Notes under the pieces: generated by a model
What the model was told of the DNA's origin: nothing
The model's input: the letters and a program-made list of their open reading frames with translations, nothing else
The model's database searches: none
Origin: Xanthomonas bonasiae
Lineage (GTDB): Bacteria > Pseudomonadota > Gammaproteobacteria > Xanthomonadales > Xanthomonadaceae
DNA length: 64,000 nt
Direction of reading: 5' to 3'
NCBI RefSeq assembly: GCF_017163705.1
Contig: NZ_JAFIWB010000001.1
Location: 62,001-126,000 of the forward strand
Shown: in pieces, positions 42,953-52,948 of the stretch
Numbering within the stretch: position 1 is the stretch's first letter
Layout of the letters: the number at the start of each line of letters is the position of its first letter
Translations under genes and position numbers: made by a program

Positions 42953-44503
42953 ATGCCGGCTTCCCTTCTGCCGAGCGCCCTCCCCGTGCCGAACCTGTCC
43001 AAGCCGCTGCTGGCGGCGTTGTTGCTGGCCGTCCTGCCGATCTCCGCCGCACTGGCTGCCGATGCCGACGGCGCCGACAAGGCGGACAAACCCGACAAGG
43101 CCGACAGCGCCGAGCAAGCAAAGCCGGCCGCGCTGCCGGCCGACGCGAAGGTGCGCCAGGTCACGCACGTGGACGGCAAGTCGCTCAGCTACACCGCCAC
43201 GGTCGGCACGCTGCCGGTGAAGGACGCACAGGGCAAGACCGTCGCCGACGTGGTGTTCACCGCCTACACCGTGGACGGCAAGGACCGCCCGGTCACCTTC
43301 GCCTTGAACGGCGGCCCCGGCGCCGCGTCGGTCTACCTCAACCTGGGCGCGATCGGGCCGAAGGTGGTCACCTTCGGCAGCGAGGGCGACAGCGCCTCGG
43401 CGCCGGCGACGCTGCACGACAACCCCGGCACCTGGCTGGATTTCACCGACCTGGTGTTCATCGATCCGGTCGGCACCGGCTTCAGCCGTTCGCGGGTCGC
43501 CGACGAGCAGGCCAAGAAGCTGTTCTACAACCCGCAGGCCGACATCGAATACCTGTCGCGCACGATCTACGACTGGCTGCTGAAGAACCAGCGCCTGCAG
43601 TCGCGCAAGTATCTGGTCGGCGAGAGCTACGGCGGCTTCCGCGGGCCGCGCATCACCCATTACCTGCAGACCCAGCTGGGCGTGGCGATGAACGGCGTGG
43701 TGCTGGTCTCGCCGTACCTCAACCCGACCCTGGACGACAACGGCGACGTGTCGCCGCTGGCGTGGATGCTGACCCTGCCCTCGATCGCCGCCGCGCACCT
43801 GGAGCGCGAGCAGCGGCTGACCCCGGAGGCGATGCGCCAGGTGATCGACTACACCCGCGGCGACTACGTCACCGCGCTGCTGCGCGGGCGTTCCGACGCG
43901 GCCGGCAGCGAACGCATGATCCAGCAGGTGGCGGCGATGACCGGACTGGACCCGGTCTACGTGCGCCGCGCCGGCGGCCGCCTGGAAACCCAGGCCTACC
44001 TGCGCGAGGTGTTCCGCGACAAGGGCCAGCTCGGCAGCCGCTACGACTCCAACGTCACCGCGTTCGACCCGTTCCCGAACGCGCCCGAGCAGCGCGCCAA
44101 CGACCCGCTGCTGGACAGCATCATCGCCCCGACCACCACCGCGATGGTCGATTTCGTGACCCGCGTGGTGGGCTGGAAGGTGGATGCGCGCTACCAGGCG
44201 CTGAACTACGACGTGAACAAGCTGTGGGACTGGAACGATGAACTGCGCAAGGGTTCGGTGACCGAACTGCGCCAGGCGGTGGCGATCGATCCCAAGCTTC
44301 GGGTGCTGATCGTGCACGGCTGGAACGACCTGTCGTGCCCGTTCATGGGTTCGGTGCTGACCGTGGACCAGATGCCGGTGATGGGCAACGACCCGACCCG
44401 GGTACAGGTCAGGAACTATCCGGGCGGGCACATGTTCTACAACCGCCCCGACAGCCAGCGCGCGTTGCGCGGGGATGTGCTGGCGATGTATCGGGCCAAC
44501 TAG
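42953..44503 (+). CDS. S10 serine carboxypeptidase-like, exported
   Basis: 516 residues. A signal peptide of about 37 residues is followed by an Asp/Lys-rich stretch (DADGADKADKPDKAD). The S10 set is visible: oxyanion region FALNGGPGAASVYLNLGAIGP in pieces, FIDPVGTGFSRS, nucleophile GESYGGFRGPR, Asp region VLIVHGWNDLSCPF and His in YPGGHMFY. It should remove C-terminal residues from peptides in the periplasm or outside. The start at 42953 lies just after the 40-base repeat and gives a good signal peptide; a GTG further upstream is possible. A G-rich element follows the stop. Confidence 0.9.
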   Translation: MPASLLPSALPVPNLSKPLLAALLLAVLPISAALAADADGADKADKPDKADSAEQAKPAALPADAKVRQVTHVDGKSLSYTATVGTLPVKDAQGKTVADVVFTAYTVDGKDRPVTFALNGGPGAASVYLNLGAIGPKVVTFGSEGDSASAPATLHDNPGTWLDFTDLVFIDPVGTGFSRSRVADEQAKKLFYNPQADIEYLSRTIYDWLLKNQRLQSRKYLVGESYGGFRGPRITHYLQTQLGVAMNGVVLVSPYLNPTLDDNGDVSPLAWMLTLPSIAAAHLEREQRLTPEAMRQVIDYTRGDYVTALLRGRSDAAGSERMIQQVAAMTGLDPVYVRRAGGRLETQAYLREVFRDKGQLGSRYDSNVTAFDPFPNAPEQRANDPLLDSIIAPTTTAMVDFVTRVVGWKVDARYQALNYDVNKLWDWNDELRKGSVTELRQAVAIDPKLRVLIVHGWNDLSCPFMGSVLTVDQMPVMGNDPTRVQVRNYPGGHMFYNRPDSQRALRGDVLAMYRAN

Positions 44504-44504
44504 C

Positions 44505-44611
44505 GGGGAGTGGGGAATCGGGAATGGGGAATCGCAAAAGCGGCTCCCCGCGTATCCGAAGGACAGATGCCTTCGGCTTTTACGATTCCCGTTTCCCCAT
44601 TCCCGTATCCC
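44505..44611. terminator. bidirectional 3' region: hairpin flanked by two G-rich elements
   Basis: Between the convergent S10 and pit genes. The plus strand carries GGGGAGTGGGGAATCGGG and AATGGGG (44505-44529); the minus strand carries four G-runs at 44588-44611 with loops of 4, 3 and 4. Each therefore lies on the sense strand just past its gene's stop. Between them CCGAAGG/CCTTCGG (44556-44576) with a seven-base loop is followed by CTTTTA, a weak rho-independent terminator. Confidence 0.6.
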
Positions 44612-44620
44612 GGCTTTACC

Positions 44621-45742
44621 TCACGTCCAACCGAACAGCGCAAACAGCCGGAAAATCAGATACGCCACGCCGGCGGCGGCCGGGATGGTCAGGATCCAGG
44701 CCCAGACGATGCGCTCGATCACGCCGAAGCGCAGCGAACGCGGGTTCTTGGCGAAGCCCACGCCCATGATCGCGGTGGAGATGCTGTGGGTGGTGGACAC
44801 CGGCATGCCGAAGTGCGCGGCCAGGGTCAGGATCGTCGCCGAGCTGGTTTCCGCGGCGAAGCCGTGGATCGGGTGCAGCTTGACCATCTTGTGGCCCAGG
44901 GTCTTGATGATCTTCCAGCCGCCGGAGGCGGTGCCGGCGGCCATCACCACCGCGCAGGTCAGCACGATCCAGGTGGCGATGCCCTGGCCCTGGCTGGCGG
45001 CCGGGTGCAGGAATGCCAGCCACGACGGCAGGTCGTCCAGCGCGCCGGTGCTCTGCGCGCCGACCAGGGTCATGGCGATGATGCCCATGGTCTTCTGCGC
45101 GTCGTTGTGGCCGTGCGCATAGCCCATGTACGCGGCCGAGGCGATCTGCGCCTTGCCGAAGAAGGCGTTGACCCAGCGCGGCCGCGCCAGCCGCCCGATG
45201 CGGCCGCCGAGCCCGGCCATGCCGGCGATGATCGCCCACAGCAGCAGCATCACCACGATGCCGAGCAGGAAGCCGGCGATCGGCGAGGTGATCATCGGCA
45301 CGAACACCTTCCACAGCAGGCCCTTGTTCTTGGCCCAGTCGCCGACGTTCTGCGACCAGATCAGCGCGCCCCAGTTGTTGTGCGCCGCGGCCAGGCCGGC
45401 GCCGCACAGGCCGCCGATCAGGGCGTGCGAGGACGAGGACGGCAGGCCCTTCCACCAGGTGATCAGGTTCCAGACGATGCCGCCGAGCAGCGCGCACAGG
45501 ATCACCTGCGGGGTCACCGTCACCACGTCGGTGTTGAGCAGGCCCGAGGCGATGGTCATCGCCACCGCGGTGCCGGTCAGCGCGCCGATCAGGTTCATGC
45601 CGGCGGCCAGGATCACCGCCCAGCCGGGGCTGAGCACCTTGGTCGCGACCACCGTGGCGATGGAGTTGGCGGTGTCGTGGAAGCCGTTGATGAACTCGAA
45701 CACCAGCGCGGCCAGGATCACGATCAGGACCAGCGTCAGCAT
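44621..45742 (-). CDS. pit: Pit-family inorganic phosphate transporter
   Basis: 373 residues with about ten membrane helices. Both PiT signature repeats are present: FEFINGFHDTANSIATVV near the N-terminus and AYMGYAHGHNDAQKTMGI in the second half, plus SSSHALIGGL and VSTTHSISTAIMG. It takes up phosphate as a metal-phosphate complex driven by protons. GAGGAG precedes the ATG. The DUF47 gene lies 85 bases upstream in the same direction, a typical accessory pair. Confidence 0.95.
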   Translation of the reverse strand: MLTLVLIVILAALVFEFINGFHDTANSIATVVATKVLSPGWAVILAAGMNLIGALTGTAVAMTIASGLLNTDVVTVTPQVILCALLGGIVWNLITWWKGLPSSSSHALIGGLCGAGLAAAHNNWGALIWSQNVGDWAKNKGLLWKVFVPMITSPIAGFLLGIVVMLLLWAIIAGMAGLGGRIGRLARPRWVNAFFGKAQIASAAYMGYAHGHNDAQKTMGIIAMTLVGAQSTGALDDLPSWLAFLHPAASQGQGIATWIVLTCAVVMAAGTASGGWKIIKTLGHKMVKLHPIHGFAAETSSATILTLAAHFGMPVSTTHSISTAIMGVGFAKNPRSLRFGVIERIVWAWILTIPAAAGVAYLIFRLFALFGWT

Positions 45743-45827
45743 CGTGCGCTCCTCGCCTCACGCATGGCGGCCGCGGCGGCGGGCATGGCGGCGCAGCCGC
45801 GCATGCAGCGGATCCGGAGCGTGCCCA

Positions 45828-46454
45828 TTACGAATTCTTCAGCACGATCTGGTAGACCACCACGCCGGCCTCGCGGCAGCGGTCGATGGCCTTCTCCAGG
45901 ATCTCGAAGAATTCCTTGAGCAGGAACATCTGCAGGTTGTCCAGGCGCCCGGAATAGATGTCGCGGTACAGCTCCAGCATCAGCCGGTCGGCCTCGTTCT
46001 CCAGCGAGCGCAGCTTGTCGTTGAGCGCGCTCATCCGGTCCAGGTGCATGTTGCGCAGGTCGTGGACCATCTCCACCACCACCGCCGCGGCCTGTTCCAG
46101 CATCGCCGCGCGCGGCGCGAAATCGATGTGCTCCAGGTGCTGCACCGCCAGCGAATAGCGGTCGGCGAACTTCTCCACCTGCTTGGGGATCTTGTACAGC
46201 GCCGAGCCCAGCGCCTCGATGTCCTCGCGCTCGATCGGGGTCATGAAGCTGTCGACCAGCGCCTGGCCGATCTTGTCGGCGGCGGCGCGCTCGCGCAGCC
46301 GCGCCAGCTTGAAGGCGTCCAGCGCCGGCTGCCGATCCGACTCGCGCATCATCGAATGCAGCGCCTTGGTGCTGTCGTAGGCGGCCTGGGCCGCTTCGTC
46401 GAGCAGGGTGTAGAACTGCTTGCCGGAACCGAAGATGGTCTGCAACGAGAACAT
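45828..46454 (-). CDS. DUF47 (PhoU-like) Pit accessory protein
   Basis: 208 residues, all helical, PhoU-like. Recognisable parts are FYTLLDEAAQAAYDSTKAL, a central VEKFADRYSLAVQHLEHIDF and the late LKEFFEILEKAIDRCREAGVVVYQIVLKNS. Such proteins are encoded next to pit genes and are needed for regulated low-affinity phosphate uptake. The ATG at 46454 (MFSLQTIF) is preferred over the TTG three codons upstream. Confidence 0.93.
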   Translation of the reverse strand: MFSLQTIFGSGKQFYTLLDEAAQAAYDSTKALHSMMRESDRQPALDAFKLARLRERAAADKIGQALVDSFMTPIEREDIEALGSALYKIPKQVEKFADRYSLAVQHLEHIDFAPRAAMLEQAAAVVVEMVHDLRNMHLDRMSALNDKLRSLENEADRLMLELYRDIYSGRLDNLQMFLLKEFFEILEKAIDRCREAGVVVYQIVLKNS

Positions 46455-46704
46455 GAAACGCAATCCCGCCGTCGCGGGAGGGACGGCACCGGGGCGGAAT
46501 TATGACCGTTTGCTGACAAAACGGGGGAATCGGGCGACCGGCGGCAGCGCACCGGCACCGCGTGGACGCGCCCGCCACCCGGGTTTGCTACCATGCAGCC
46601 GCGCCGTCGCTAGGCGCACCCTATGGACGACCACCCTAGCCCCCCTCCCCCGCGCCGCCTTGGCGCCCATGTCCCCGCTTCCCTCGCCGCCAGGGAGCGC
46701 GCGC

Positions 46705-48048
46705 ATGCTTGAACTATTGGTCGTGGCAGCCCTGGTGCTGCTGAACGGCTTCTTCGCGATGTCCGAGATGTCGCTGATGACCTCGCGCAAGAGCCGCCTG
46801 AAGCAGATGGCGCAATCCAGCACGCGCGCGGCCAAGGCGCTGGCGCTGGCCGAGAATCCGGAAAACTTCCTGTCCACCGTGCAGATCGGCATCACCGCGA
46901 TCGGCATCCTGACCGGCGTGTTCGGCGGCGAGGCCATCGGCGAGGCGATCGCGGCCAAGCTGCAGTCGCTGTTCCCGGCGCTGTCGGCCACCTTCAGCCT
47001 GATCGGGCAGCCGCAGCCGTATTCGGCGGTGATCGGCAAGACCCTGGCGATCGTGCTGATCACCTTCCTGACGCTGATCTTCGGCGAACTGGTGCCCAAG
47101 CGCCTGGCGCTGACCCGCTCGGAAGTCATCGCCGGCTTCGTCGCGGTGCCGATGGGCTGGCTGGCGCTGATCGCCGCGCCGGCGGTGTGGGTGCTGTCGC
47201 GCTCGACCCGGCTGGTGCTGCGCGTGCTCGGCCTGGGCAACGAGCAGTCGGCGTCGGTGACCGAAGAGGAGATCCGCATGCTGGTGGCCGAGAGCCACGA
47301 GGCCGGCGTGATCGACAGCCACGAGCGCGACATGATGAACCGGGTCATGCGCCTGGGCGACCGCACCGCCGACAGCCTGATGACGCCGCGCAACCGCATC
47401 GCCTGGCTCGACGCCAATGCCGAGGCCGAACGCAATTTCCAGGTGATGCGCGAGCACGAGTTCTCGCGCTATCCGGTCTACCGCGGCAGCGACCAGGACA
47501 TCGCCGGCGTGCTGGAAGTGAAATCGCTGGTCACGCGCATGGACGGCAACGCCACCCAGCTGTTCCAGAGCCTGCGCGAGACCCTGTTCGTTTCCGAATC
47601 CACCCACGCGATGAAGCTGCTGGAGATCTTCCGCGAGGAACAGCAGTCGATGGCGCTGGTGGTGGACGAATACGGGGAGATCCAGGGCCTGGTCACGATC
47701 AGCGACCTGATGGGCGCGGTGGTCGGGCGCCTGCAGTCGGTGGACAACGCCGACGAGGACGCGCTGGTGGTGACCCGCGCCGACGGCTCGCTGCTGATCG
47801 ACGGCTCGCTGGCGATCGAGGACCTGCGCGAGCTGCTCGGCGGCGCCGAACTGCCCAACGCCGAGGAAGGCGACTACAACACCCTGGCCGGCCTGTGCAT
47901 CTACTACTTCGGCCGCATCCCGCACGCCGGCGAGTTCTTCGATTGGGCCGGCTGGCGCATCGAGATCGTCGATCTGGACGGCGCGCGCGTGGACAAGCTG
48001 CTGTTGAGCAAGCTGCAGGACGAGAACAGCGATGACATCACCGGGTGA
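46705..48048 (+). CDS. CNNM/HlyC-CorC family protein with CBS domains
   Basis: 447 residues. The N-terminal CNNM (DUF21) domain has four hydrophobic helices and VALVLLNGFFAMSEMSLMTSRKSRL, ENPENFLSTVQIGITAIGIL and FGELVPKRLAL. Two CBS domains follow (about 215-335, MTPRNRIAWLDANAEAE and FVSESTHAMKLLEIFREEQQSMALVVDEYGEIQGLVT in pieces). A C-terminal CorC_HlyC domain closes the protein. Relatives are implicated in Mg2+/Co2+ efflux or tolerance; the old name hemolysin is misleading. GGGAG precedes the start at 46705. The stop overlaps the ExoD gene by 17 bases. Confidence 0.92.
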   Translation: MLELLVVAALVLLNGFFAMSEMSLMTSRKSRLKQMAQSSTRAAKALALAENPENFLSTVQIGITAIGILTGVFGGEAIGEAIAAKLQSLFPALSATFSLIGQPQPYSAVIGKTLAIVLITFLTLIFGELVPKRLALTRSEVIAGFVAVPMGWLALIAAPAVWVLSRSTRLVLRVLGLGNEQSASVTEEEIRMLVAESHEAGVIDSHERDMMNRVMRLGDRTADSLMTPRNRIAWLDANAEAERNFQVMREHEFSRYPVYRGSDQDIAGVLEVKSLVTRMDGNATQLFQSLRETLFVSESTHAMKLLEIFREEQQSMALVVDEYGEIQGLVTISDLMGAVVGRLQSVDNADEDALVVTRADGSLLIDGSLAIEDLRELLGGAELPNAEEGDYNTLAGLCIYYFGRIPHAGEFFDWAGWRIEIVDLDGARVDKLLLSKLQDENSDDITG

Positions 48049-48682
48049 GACACCCGGCACGGACGACGCTCACGGCTACAGCGCCGAAGGCATCCGCACC
48101 CTGCTCGACACCTTCCTGCTCGGCGATCCGGACGAACAGCTGCGGCTGCGGCTGATCCTGGCCGACCTGCAGCAGAGCGCGTTCGGCATGTTCCTGTTCG
48201 TGGCGATCCTGCCGGCGTTCCTGCCGGTGCCGGGCCTGGCCGGCGGCATCAGCGGACCGCTGGTGACGCTGATCGGCGCGCAGATGCTGATCGGCCTGCG
48301 CAAACCCTGGCTGCCGCGCTTCATCGGCGAACGCGGCCCGCGCCGGCGCACCATGCAGCGCTTCGTCGGGCGCATCGCGCCGTGGCTGCGGCGGCTGGAC
48401 AAGCTGCTCAAGCCGCGCCTGCCGGCGCTGGTCGAGACGCTGCCGGCGCGCGCCTTCAGCGGCCTGTTGCTGGTGGTGCTGGGGATCCTGCTGTCGCTGC
48501 CGATTCCCTTCACCAACTATGCGTTCGGCGCGATGCTGCTGCTGTTCTCGCTGGCCCTGCTGGAACGCGACGGCGGCCTGATGCTGGTGTCTTGGCTGGG
48601 CGGCATCGCGGTGGCGGTCGGCCTGGGCCTGGCCTCGGACCAGGTGGTGGACCTGGGCCGCGAGTGGATGCACAAGCTGTAG
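48032..48682 (+). CDS. ExoD family membrane protein
   Basis: 216 residues with four hydrophobic segments. The ExoD pattern is visible: an N-terminal cytosolic helix region, GMFLFVAILPAFLPVPGLAGGISGPLVTLIGAQMLIGLRKPWLP in pieces, and GLLLVVLGILLSLPIPFTN. ExoD was named for exopolysaccharide defects in Rhizobium; its direct function is unknown. It begins inside the end of the CBS-protein gene (17-base overlap), so translation is probably coupled. Confidence 0.88.
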   Translation: MTSPGETPGTDDAHGYSAEGIRTLLDTFLLGDPDEQLRLRLILADLQQSAFGMFLFVAILPAFLPVPGLAGGISGPLVTLIGAQMLIGLRKPWLPRFIGERGPRRRTMQRFVGRIAPWLRRLDKLLKPRLPALVETLPARAFSGLLLVVLGILLSLPIPFTNYAFGAMLLLFSLALLERDGGLMLVSWLGGIAVAVGLGLASDQVVDLGREWMHKL

Positions 48683-48743
48683 CCCGAGTTGGCGCGAAAC
48701 CGTGCCGCGCGCGCCACGGGCACGCATCTCTCGCGACGCAGCG

Positions 48744-48908
48744 CTACTCCGAAACCGGCGCCTCGGCGAACACCTGCCTGCGCAACGGCTGCGCCGCCCG
48801 GGCGTCCTCCGGCGCGCGCTGCAGACGTTGCAGTTGCAGCGCGAGCTGATGCAAGACGGCCTCCAGGCCGCAGCCGCGCGCGGCCGGCGGCAGGTATTCG
48901 GATTCCAT
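48744..48908 (-). CDS. small hypothetical protein
   Basis: 54 residues starting MESEYLPPAARGCGLEAVLH, with an AGGGGG ribosome site. A Leu/Gln-rich amphipathic helix follows (LALQLQRLQRAP). No family recognised. It is the only plausible gene in the 458 bases between ExoD and the LLM oxidoreductase; the rest of that gap shows nothing. Confidence 0.45.
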   Translation of the reverse strand: MESEYLPPAARGCGLEAVLHQLALQLQRLQRAPEDARAAQPLRRQVFAEAPVSE

Positions 48909-49140
48909 GTGACGCCCCCTGTTCGATCCGTGGATGCGTGGCGCCGACCGGTGCGATGCCGGGTCCTGCCGCCACGTGCGCGCCAACCCATGGCGTGCCC
49001 ACCGAATCTGCTCCAAGGCACCGACAAGGCGCAGTGAAAACCGCCGCTGTCGCCGCGACTTGTCTACGCTGCGCGCCAAGACGGCCCGGGCCGCCGGCCT
49101 GGCGAACGCGGCCGCGCAGTGCGACCGCGCCTGCCGCCGC

Positions 49141-50136
<996 letters not shown>

Positions 50137-50480
50137 GGAGAGCGGGTTCCTGCAAAGCGATGCAGTGGAAATGGGGACGGACGGGCCGATTGCAGCGGCC
50201 GGCGCCGGAACGCTGATTTGCGGTGGCGGCATGGCTGGTTCGCGTGCGGCCGTACCCTCACCCCAACCCCTCTCCCGGGGGGAGAGGGGCTCGAGCAAGC
50301 GAGCGCTCCCTTCTCCCTCCGGGACCATGGCCCCCTTTTCGGGGGAAGGTGCCACGAAGGGGCGGATGAAGGTACGTGCGCCCCGCTGTCTTTCGACACC
50401 CACGCGCAAGCGCGCCACGGCAACGCCGACTGCACGACCGCTTGGCTACGCTTGCACTCCCGCCCTGCCCGGTGTGCGCC
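50137..50480. other. 344-base divergent intergenic region
   Basis: Lies between the LLM oxidoreductase (minus) and SDR (plus) genes and must contain both promoters, though none is evident. Most of it is the repeat element at 50253-50368. No coding sequence is supported. Confidence 0.6.
50253..50368. repeat. intergenic palindromic repeat, second copy
   Basis: Contains TACCCTCACCCCAACCCCTC, the hairpin CCCCTCTCCCGGGGGGAGAGGGG, then TTCTCCCTCCGGGACC and TTCGGGGGAAGGTGCC with a closing GGGGCGGATGAAGG. These are the same words as in 32488-32614, inverted. The position upstream of two divergent genes differs from the first copy, which lies behind pyrG. Confidence 0.75.
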
Positions 50481-51287
50481 ATGTCCCTGATCCCGCCAGT
50501 CTCCACCACTCCCGCCCTGCCGCTGCGCGACCGCGTGGTGCTGGTCACCGGCGGCGCGCAAGGAATCGGCCGCGGCGTGGTGCAGGCGGTGCTGGGCGCC
50601 GGCGGCCGGGTCGCGTTCGGCGATCTGGACGCCGAGGCCGGGCGCGCCTGCGTCGCCGAACTCGATGCCGGCGACCAGGTGCTGTTCCGGCGCCTGGACG
50701 TGGCCGCCGAGGCCAGCGTGGGCCGTTTCGTCGATGCCGCGCTTGCGCGGTTCGGCCGCATCGACGGCCTGGTCAACAATGCCGGCGTCGCCGATCCGCA
50801 CAGCGGCCCGCTGGAGCGCCTGGCGTTGCGCGAATGGAACCGGCGCCTGGGCGCGAGCCTGGGCGGCGCCTTCCTGTGCAGCAAGCACGCGCTGCCGTCA
50901 CTGCGCGCCAGCGCCGGCGGCGGCGCGATCGTCAATATCGCCTCGACCCGCGCCCACCAGTCCGAACCCGACAGCGAAGCCTATGCGGCGGCGAAAGGCG
51001 GCCTGCTGGCCTTCACCCATGCGCTGGCGATCAGCGCCGGGCCGGCGGTGCGGGTCAACTGCATCAGCCCGGGCTGGATCGCCACCGATGCCTGGCGCAA
51101 GCCCAGTGCGCGGCGCAAGCCGGCGCTGTCGCGGCAGGACCATGCGCAGCATCCGGCCGGCCGGGTCGGCACGCCGCAGGATATCGGCGCGCTGGCGGTG
51201 TACCTGCTGTCGAACGATGCCGGGTTCGTCACCGGCCAGGACTTCGTGGTCGATGGCGGGATGACGCGCAAGATGCAGTACGCCTGA
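50481..51287 (+). CDS. short-chain dehydrogenase/reductase
   Basis: 268 residues, classical SDR. Cofactor motif VVLVTGGAQGIGRGVV, then LVNNAGVADP, catalytic Ser in IVNIASTRAHQ, and the YxxxK pair in SEAYAAAKGG. Asp-Leu-Asp after the second strand (FGDLDAEAG) favours NAD(H). The C-terminus has GFVTGQDFVVDGGMTRKM. Substrate unknown. The stop is followed after seven bases by the G-rich 27-base repeat. Confidence 0.92.
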   Translation: MSLIPPVSTTPALPLRDRVVLVTGGAQGIGRGVVQAVLGAGGRVAFGDLDAEAGRACVAELDAGDQVLFRRLDVAAEASVGRFVDAALARFGRIDGLVNNAGVADPHSGPLERLALREWNRRLGASLGGAFLCSKHALPSLRASAGGGAIVNIASTRAHQSEPDSEAYAAAKGGLLAFTHALAISAGPAVRVNCISPGWIATDAWRKPSARRKPALSRQDHAQHPAGRVGTPQDIGALAVYLLSNDAGFVTGQDFVVDGGMTRKMQYA

Positions 51288-51294
51288 CGGCGGT

Positions 51295-51321
51295 GGGATT
51301 GGGGAGTCGGGATTGGGGATT
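51295..51321 (+). repeat. G-rich 3'-end repeat, copy 2 (left arm of inverted repeat)
   Basis: Identical to 36736-36762 and the exact reverse complement of 51565-51591. It starts seven bases after the SDR stop on its sense strand. Four G-runs with loops of 3, 4 and 3 bases. Confidence 0.88.
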
Positions 51322-51537
51322 CGTTAAAGCGGCTGTTGCCTGACCTGAGGGGCCGAGTGCGCCATCGCGCCACTGGCTAGCACCTCTGGCGAACAGCGTA
51401 CGGCTCGGACGCTTTCCAAGCCATTTTTTTTCGGGATTCGTGTTTGGGGATTTAGGATTCGCTGGAGCATTTTTTGAGGCTCTGAGGGGACGCGGCATGC
51501 AGCGAGCCGAAACCCACTTGCAGACCGCAAGTTTCGG

Positions 51538-52335
51538 TCAGTTGCGGGTCAGCCCGCTTTGGCCAATCCCCAATCCCGACTCCCCAATCCCCACCTCAGC
51601 AACATCCACCAGCGGCCGCAGCTGCGGGTCCAGCGCCACGCGTTCGTCGAACACGAAGCAGCGGCCTGCGTAGCCCTCGCCGCCCACTTCCTCGAAATAG
51701 CCGAGAATGCCGCCGTCCAGCTGCAGCACGTTGTGCATGCCGTCGGCGCGCATCCACAGCGCCGCCTTCTCGCAGCGGATGCCGCCGGTGCAGAAGCTGA
51801 CCACGGTGGCGTCGGCCAGCTCGGCGCGATGCGGCGCCAGTGCCTCGGGCAGTTCGGTGAACTTGACGATCGGCAGGGTCAGCGCGCCGGCGAAGGTGCC
51901 GTACTCCACTTCCTGGGCGTTGCGCGTGTCCAGCAGCACCACGCGGCGGCCGCTGTCGTCGTGGCCCTGGCGCAGCCAGCGCTGCAGCGTGGCCGGCGCC
52001 ACCGCCGGGGCGCGTTCGGCGGCCAGCGGCGAGGCGGCATCGCGGCGGAAACTGATGATCTCCGGCTTGACCTTGGTCTTCAGCCGCGCGAACGGCTGCT
52101 GCGCGCTGAGGCTGGTCTTGACCCGCAGGGCGGCGAAGCGCGGGTCGGCACGCAGTTGCGCGTAGAAGTCTTCGATCGCCTCCGGCGCGCCGGCCAGGAA
52201 CAGGTTGATGCCCTCGCCCGCGACCAGGATGGTGCCGCGCAACGCGCCGGCCTGCGCCCAGTCCTGCAACCGCGCGGCGAGCGCGTCGGGATCGGCGATG
52301 GCGACGAAATGGTAGGCGGCGGTATTGGCGATCAT
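51538..52335 (-). CDS. trhO: tRNA uridine(34) hydroxylase TrhO (rhodanese fold)
   Basis: 265 residues. The N-terminal acylphosphatase-like domain (ILVAGEGINLFLAGAPEAIEDF) is followed by a rhodanese domain with catalytic Cys182 in VVSFCTGGIRCEKAALWM, and LQLDGGILGYFEEVGG. It catalyses prephenate-independent hydroxylation of U34 in tRNA, a step to cmo5U. The last 20 residues are odd: residues 249-256 (GIGESGLG) and onward are encoded by the G-rich repeat read in frame. The conserved protein ends near residue 245, so the tail is an acquired extension. Confidence 0.93.
   Translation of the reverse strand: MIANTAAYHFVAIADPDALAARLQDWAQAGALRGTILVAGEGINLFLAGAPEAIEDFYAQLRADPRFAALRVKTSLSAQQPFARLKTKVKPEIISFRRDAASPLAAERAPAVAPATLQRWLRQGHDDSGRRVVLLDTRNAQEVEYGTFAGALTLPIVKFTELPEALAPHRAELADATVVSFCTGGIRCEKAALWMRADGMHNVLQLDGGILGYFEEVGGEGYAGRCFVFDERVALDPQLRPLVDVAEVGIGESGLGIGQSGLTRN
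51565..51591 (-). repeat. G-rich 3'-end repeat, copy 3 (inside trhO)
   Basis: Exact reverse complement of 51295-51321; the two form a 27-base perfect inverted repeat 243 bases apart, between convergent genes. Here the element lies before the stop codon and codes for residues of TrhO. Between the arms, 51430-51465 shows a decayed relative. Confidence 0.88.
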
Positions 52336-52528
52336 CCGCGCATTTTAGCGCGCGGCGTGCAGCCGGGGCTGGCAGCGCGAGGGCGACGGCGTCGCCGCGC
52401 TCATGCGCGAGGGCAAGGGAGCAATGAGGCCCCATGCGTCGCCTGCGTCGCCGAGCGACGATCCTTCCGGGACACGCCCAGCCACGTCACGCCGGTCGCC
52501 GCGCCCCTGCCAATCGTGCCGGCTGGCT

Positions 52529-52894
52529 TCAGCCGCGCAACAGGAAGAACGGCAGCAGCACCAGCGAGGCGATCAGCAGCATGCCCAGCAGCGTCGCCAG
52601 CACGAACAGCGGGCGCCGCCGCAGCAGCGTGGCGAAGGTCTCGGCGCTGCCGTCGCGCAGCGCCGCGGCACGCTCGGCGCGGGCGCGTTCGCCGCGCTGC
52701 GCCTGGTAGTCGGCCAGCAGCGCCTTGGCCCGCGCCTGCTCGGCGTCCTCGCGCAGCCACACGCCGCCGGCGGAAATGCCGAAGGTGCCGGGGCGGGTCT
52801 CGTAGTAGTCGATGCGCGCGGCATCGAGCAGTGCCCGCACCTCGGCGAGTTCGTCGTCGGGCACGTGGCGCAGGTTGAGCAGCAGTTTGGCCAT
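52529..52894 (-). CDS. DUF6164-type small membrane protein
   Basis: 121 residues. N-terminal LLLNLRHVPDDELAEVRALLDAARIDYYETRPGTFGISAGGVWL (in pieces) resembles the DUF2007-like signal-transducing fold found in Xanthomonadaceae. One strongly hydrophobic helix at the C-terminus (about 95-118) would anchor it in the inner membrane. Function unknown. Divergent from the FKBP gene with 54 bases between. Confidence 0.8.
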   Translation of the reverse strand: MAKLLLNLRHVPDDELAEVRALLDAARIDYYETRPGTFGISAGGVWLREDAEQARAKALLADYQAQRGERARAERAAALRDGSAETFATLLRRRPLFVLATLLGMLLIASLVLLPFFLLRG

Positions 52895-52948
52895 GCGCCG
52901 ATGATAGCCGCTGCGGCGATGCGCTACCCTTGCACGCCCTGTTCGCCC

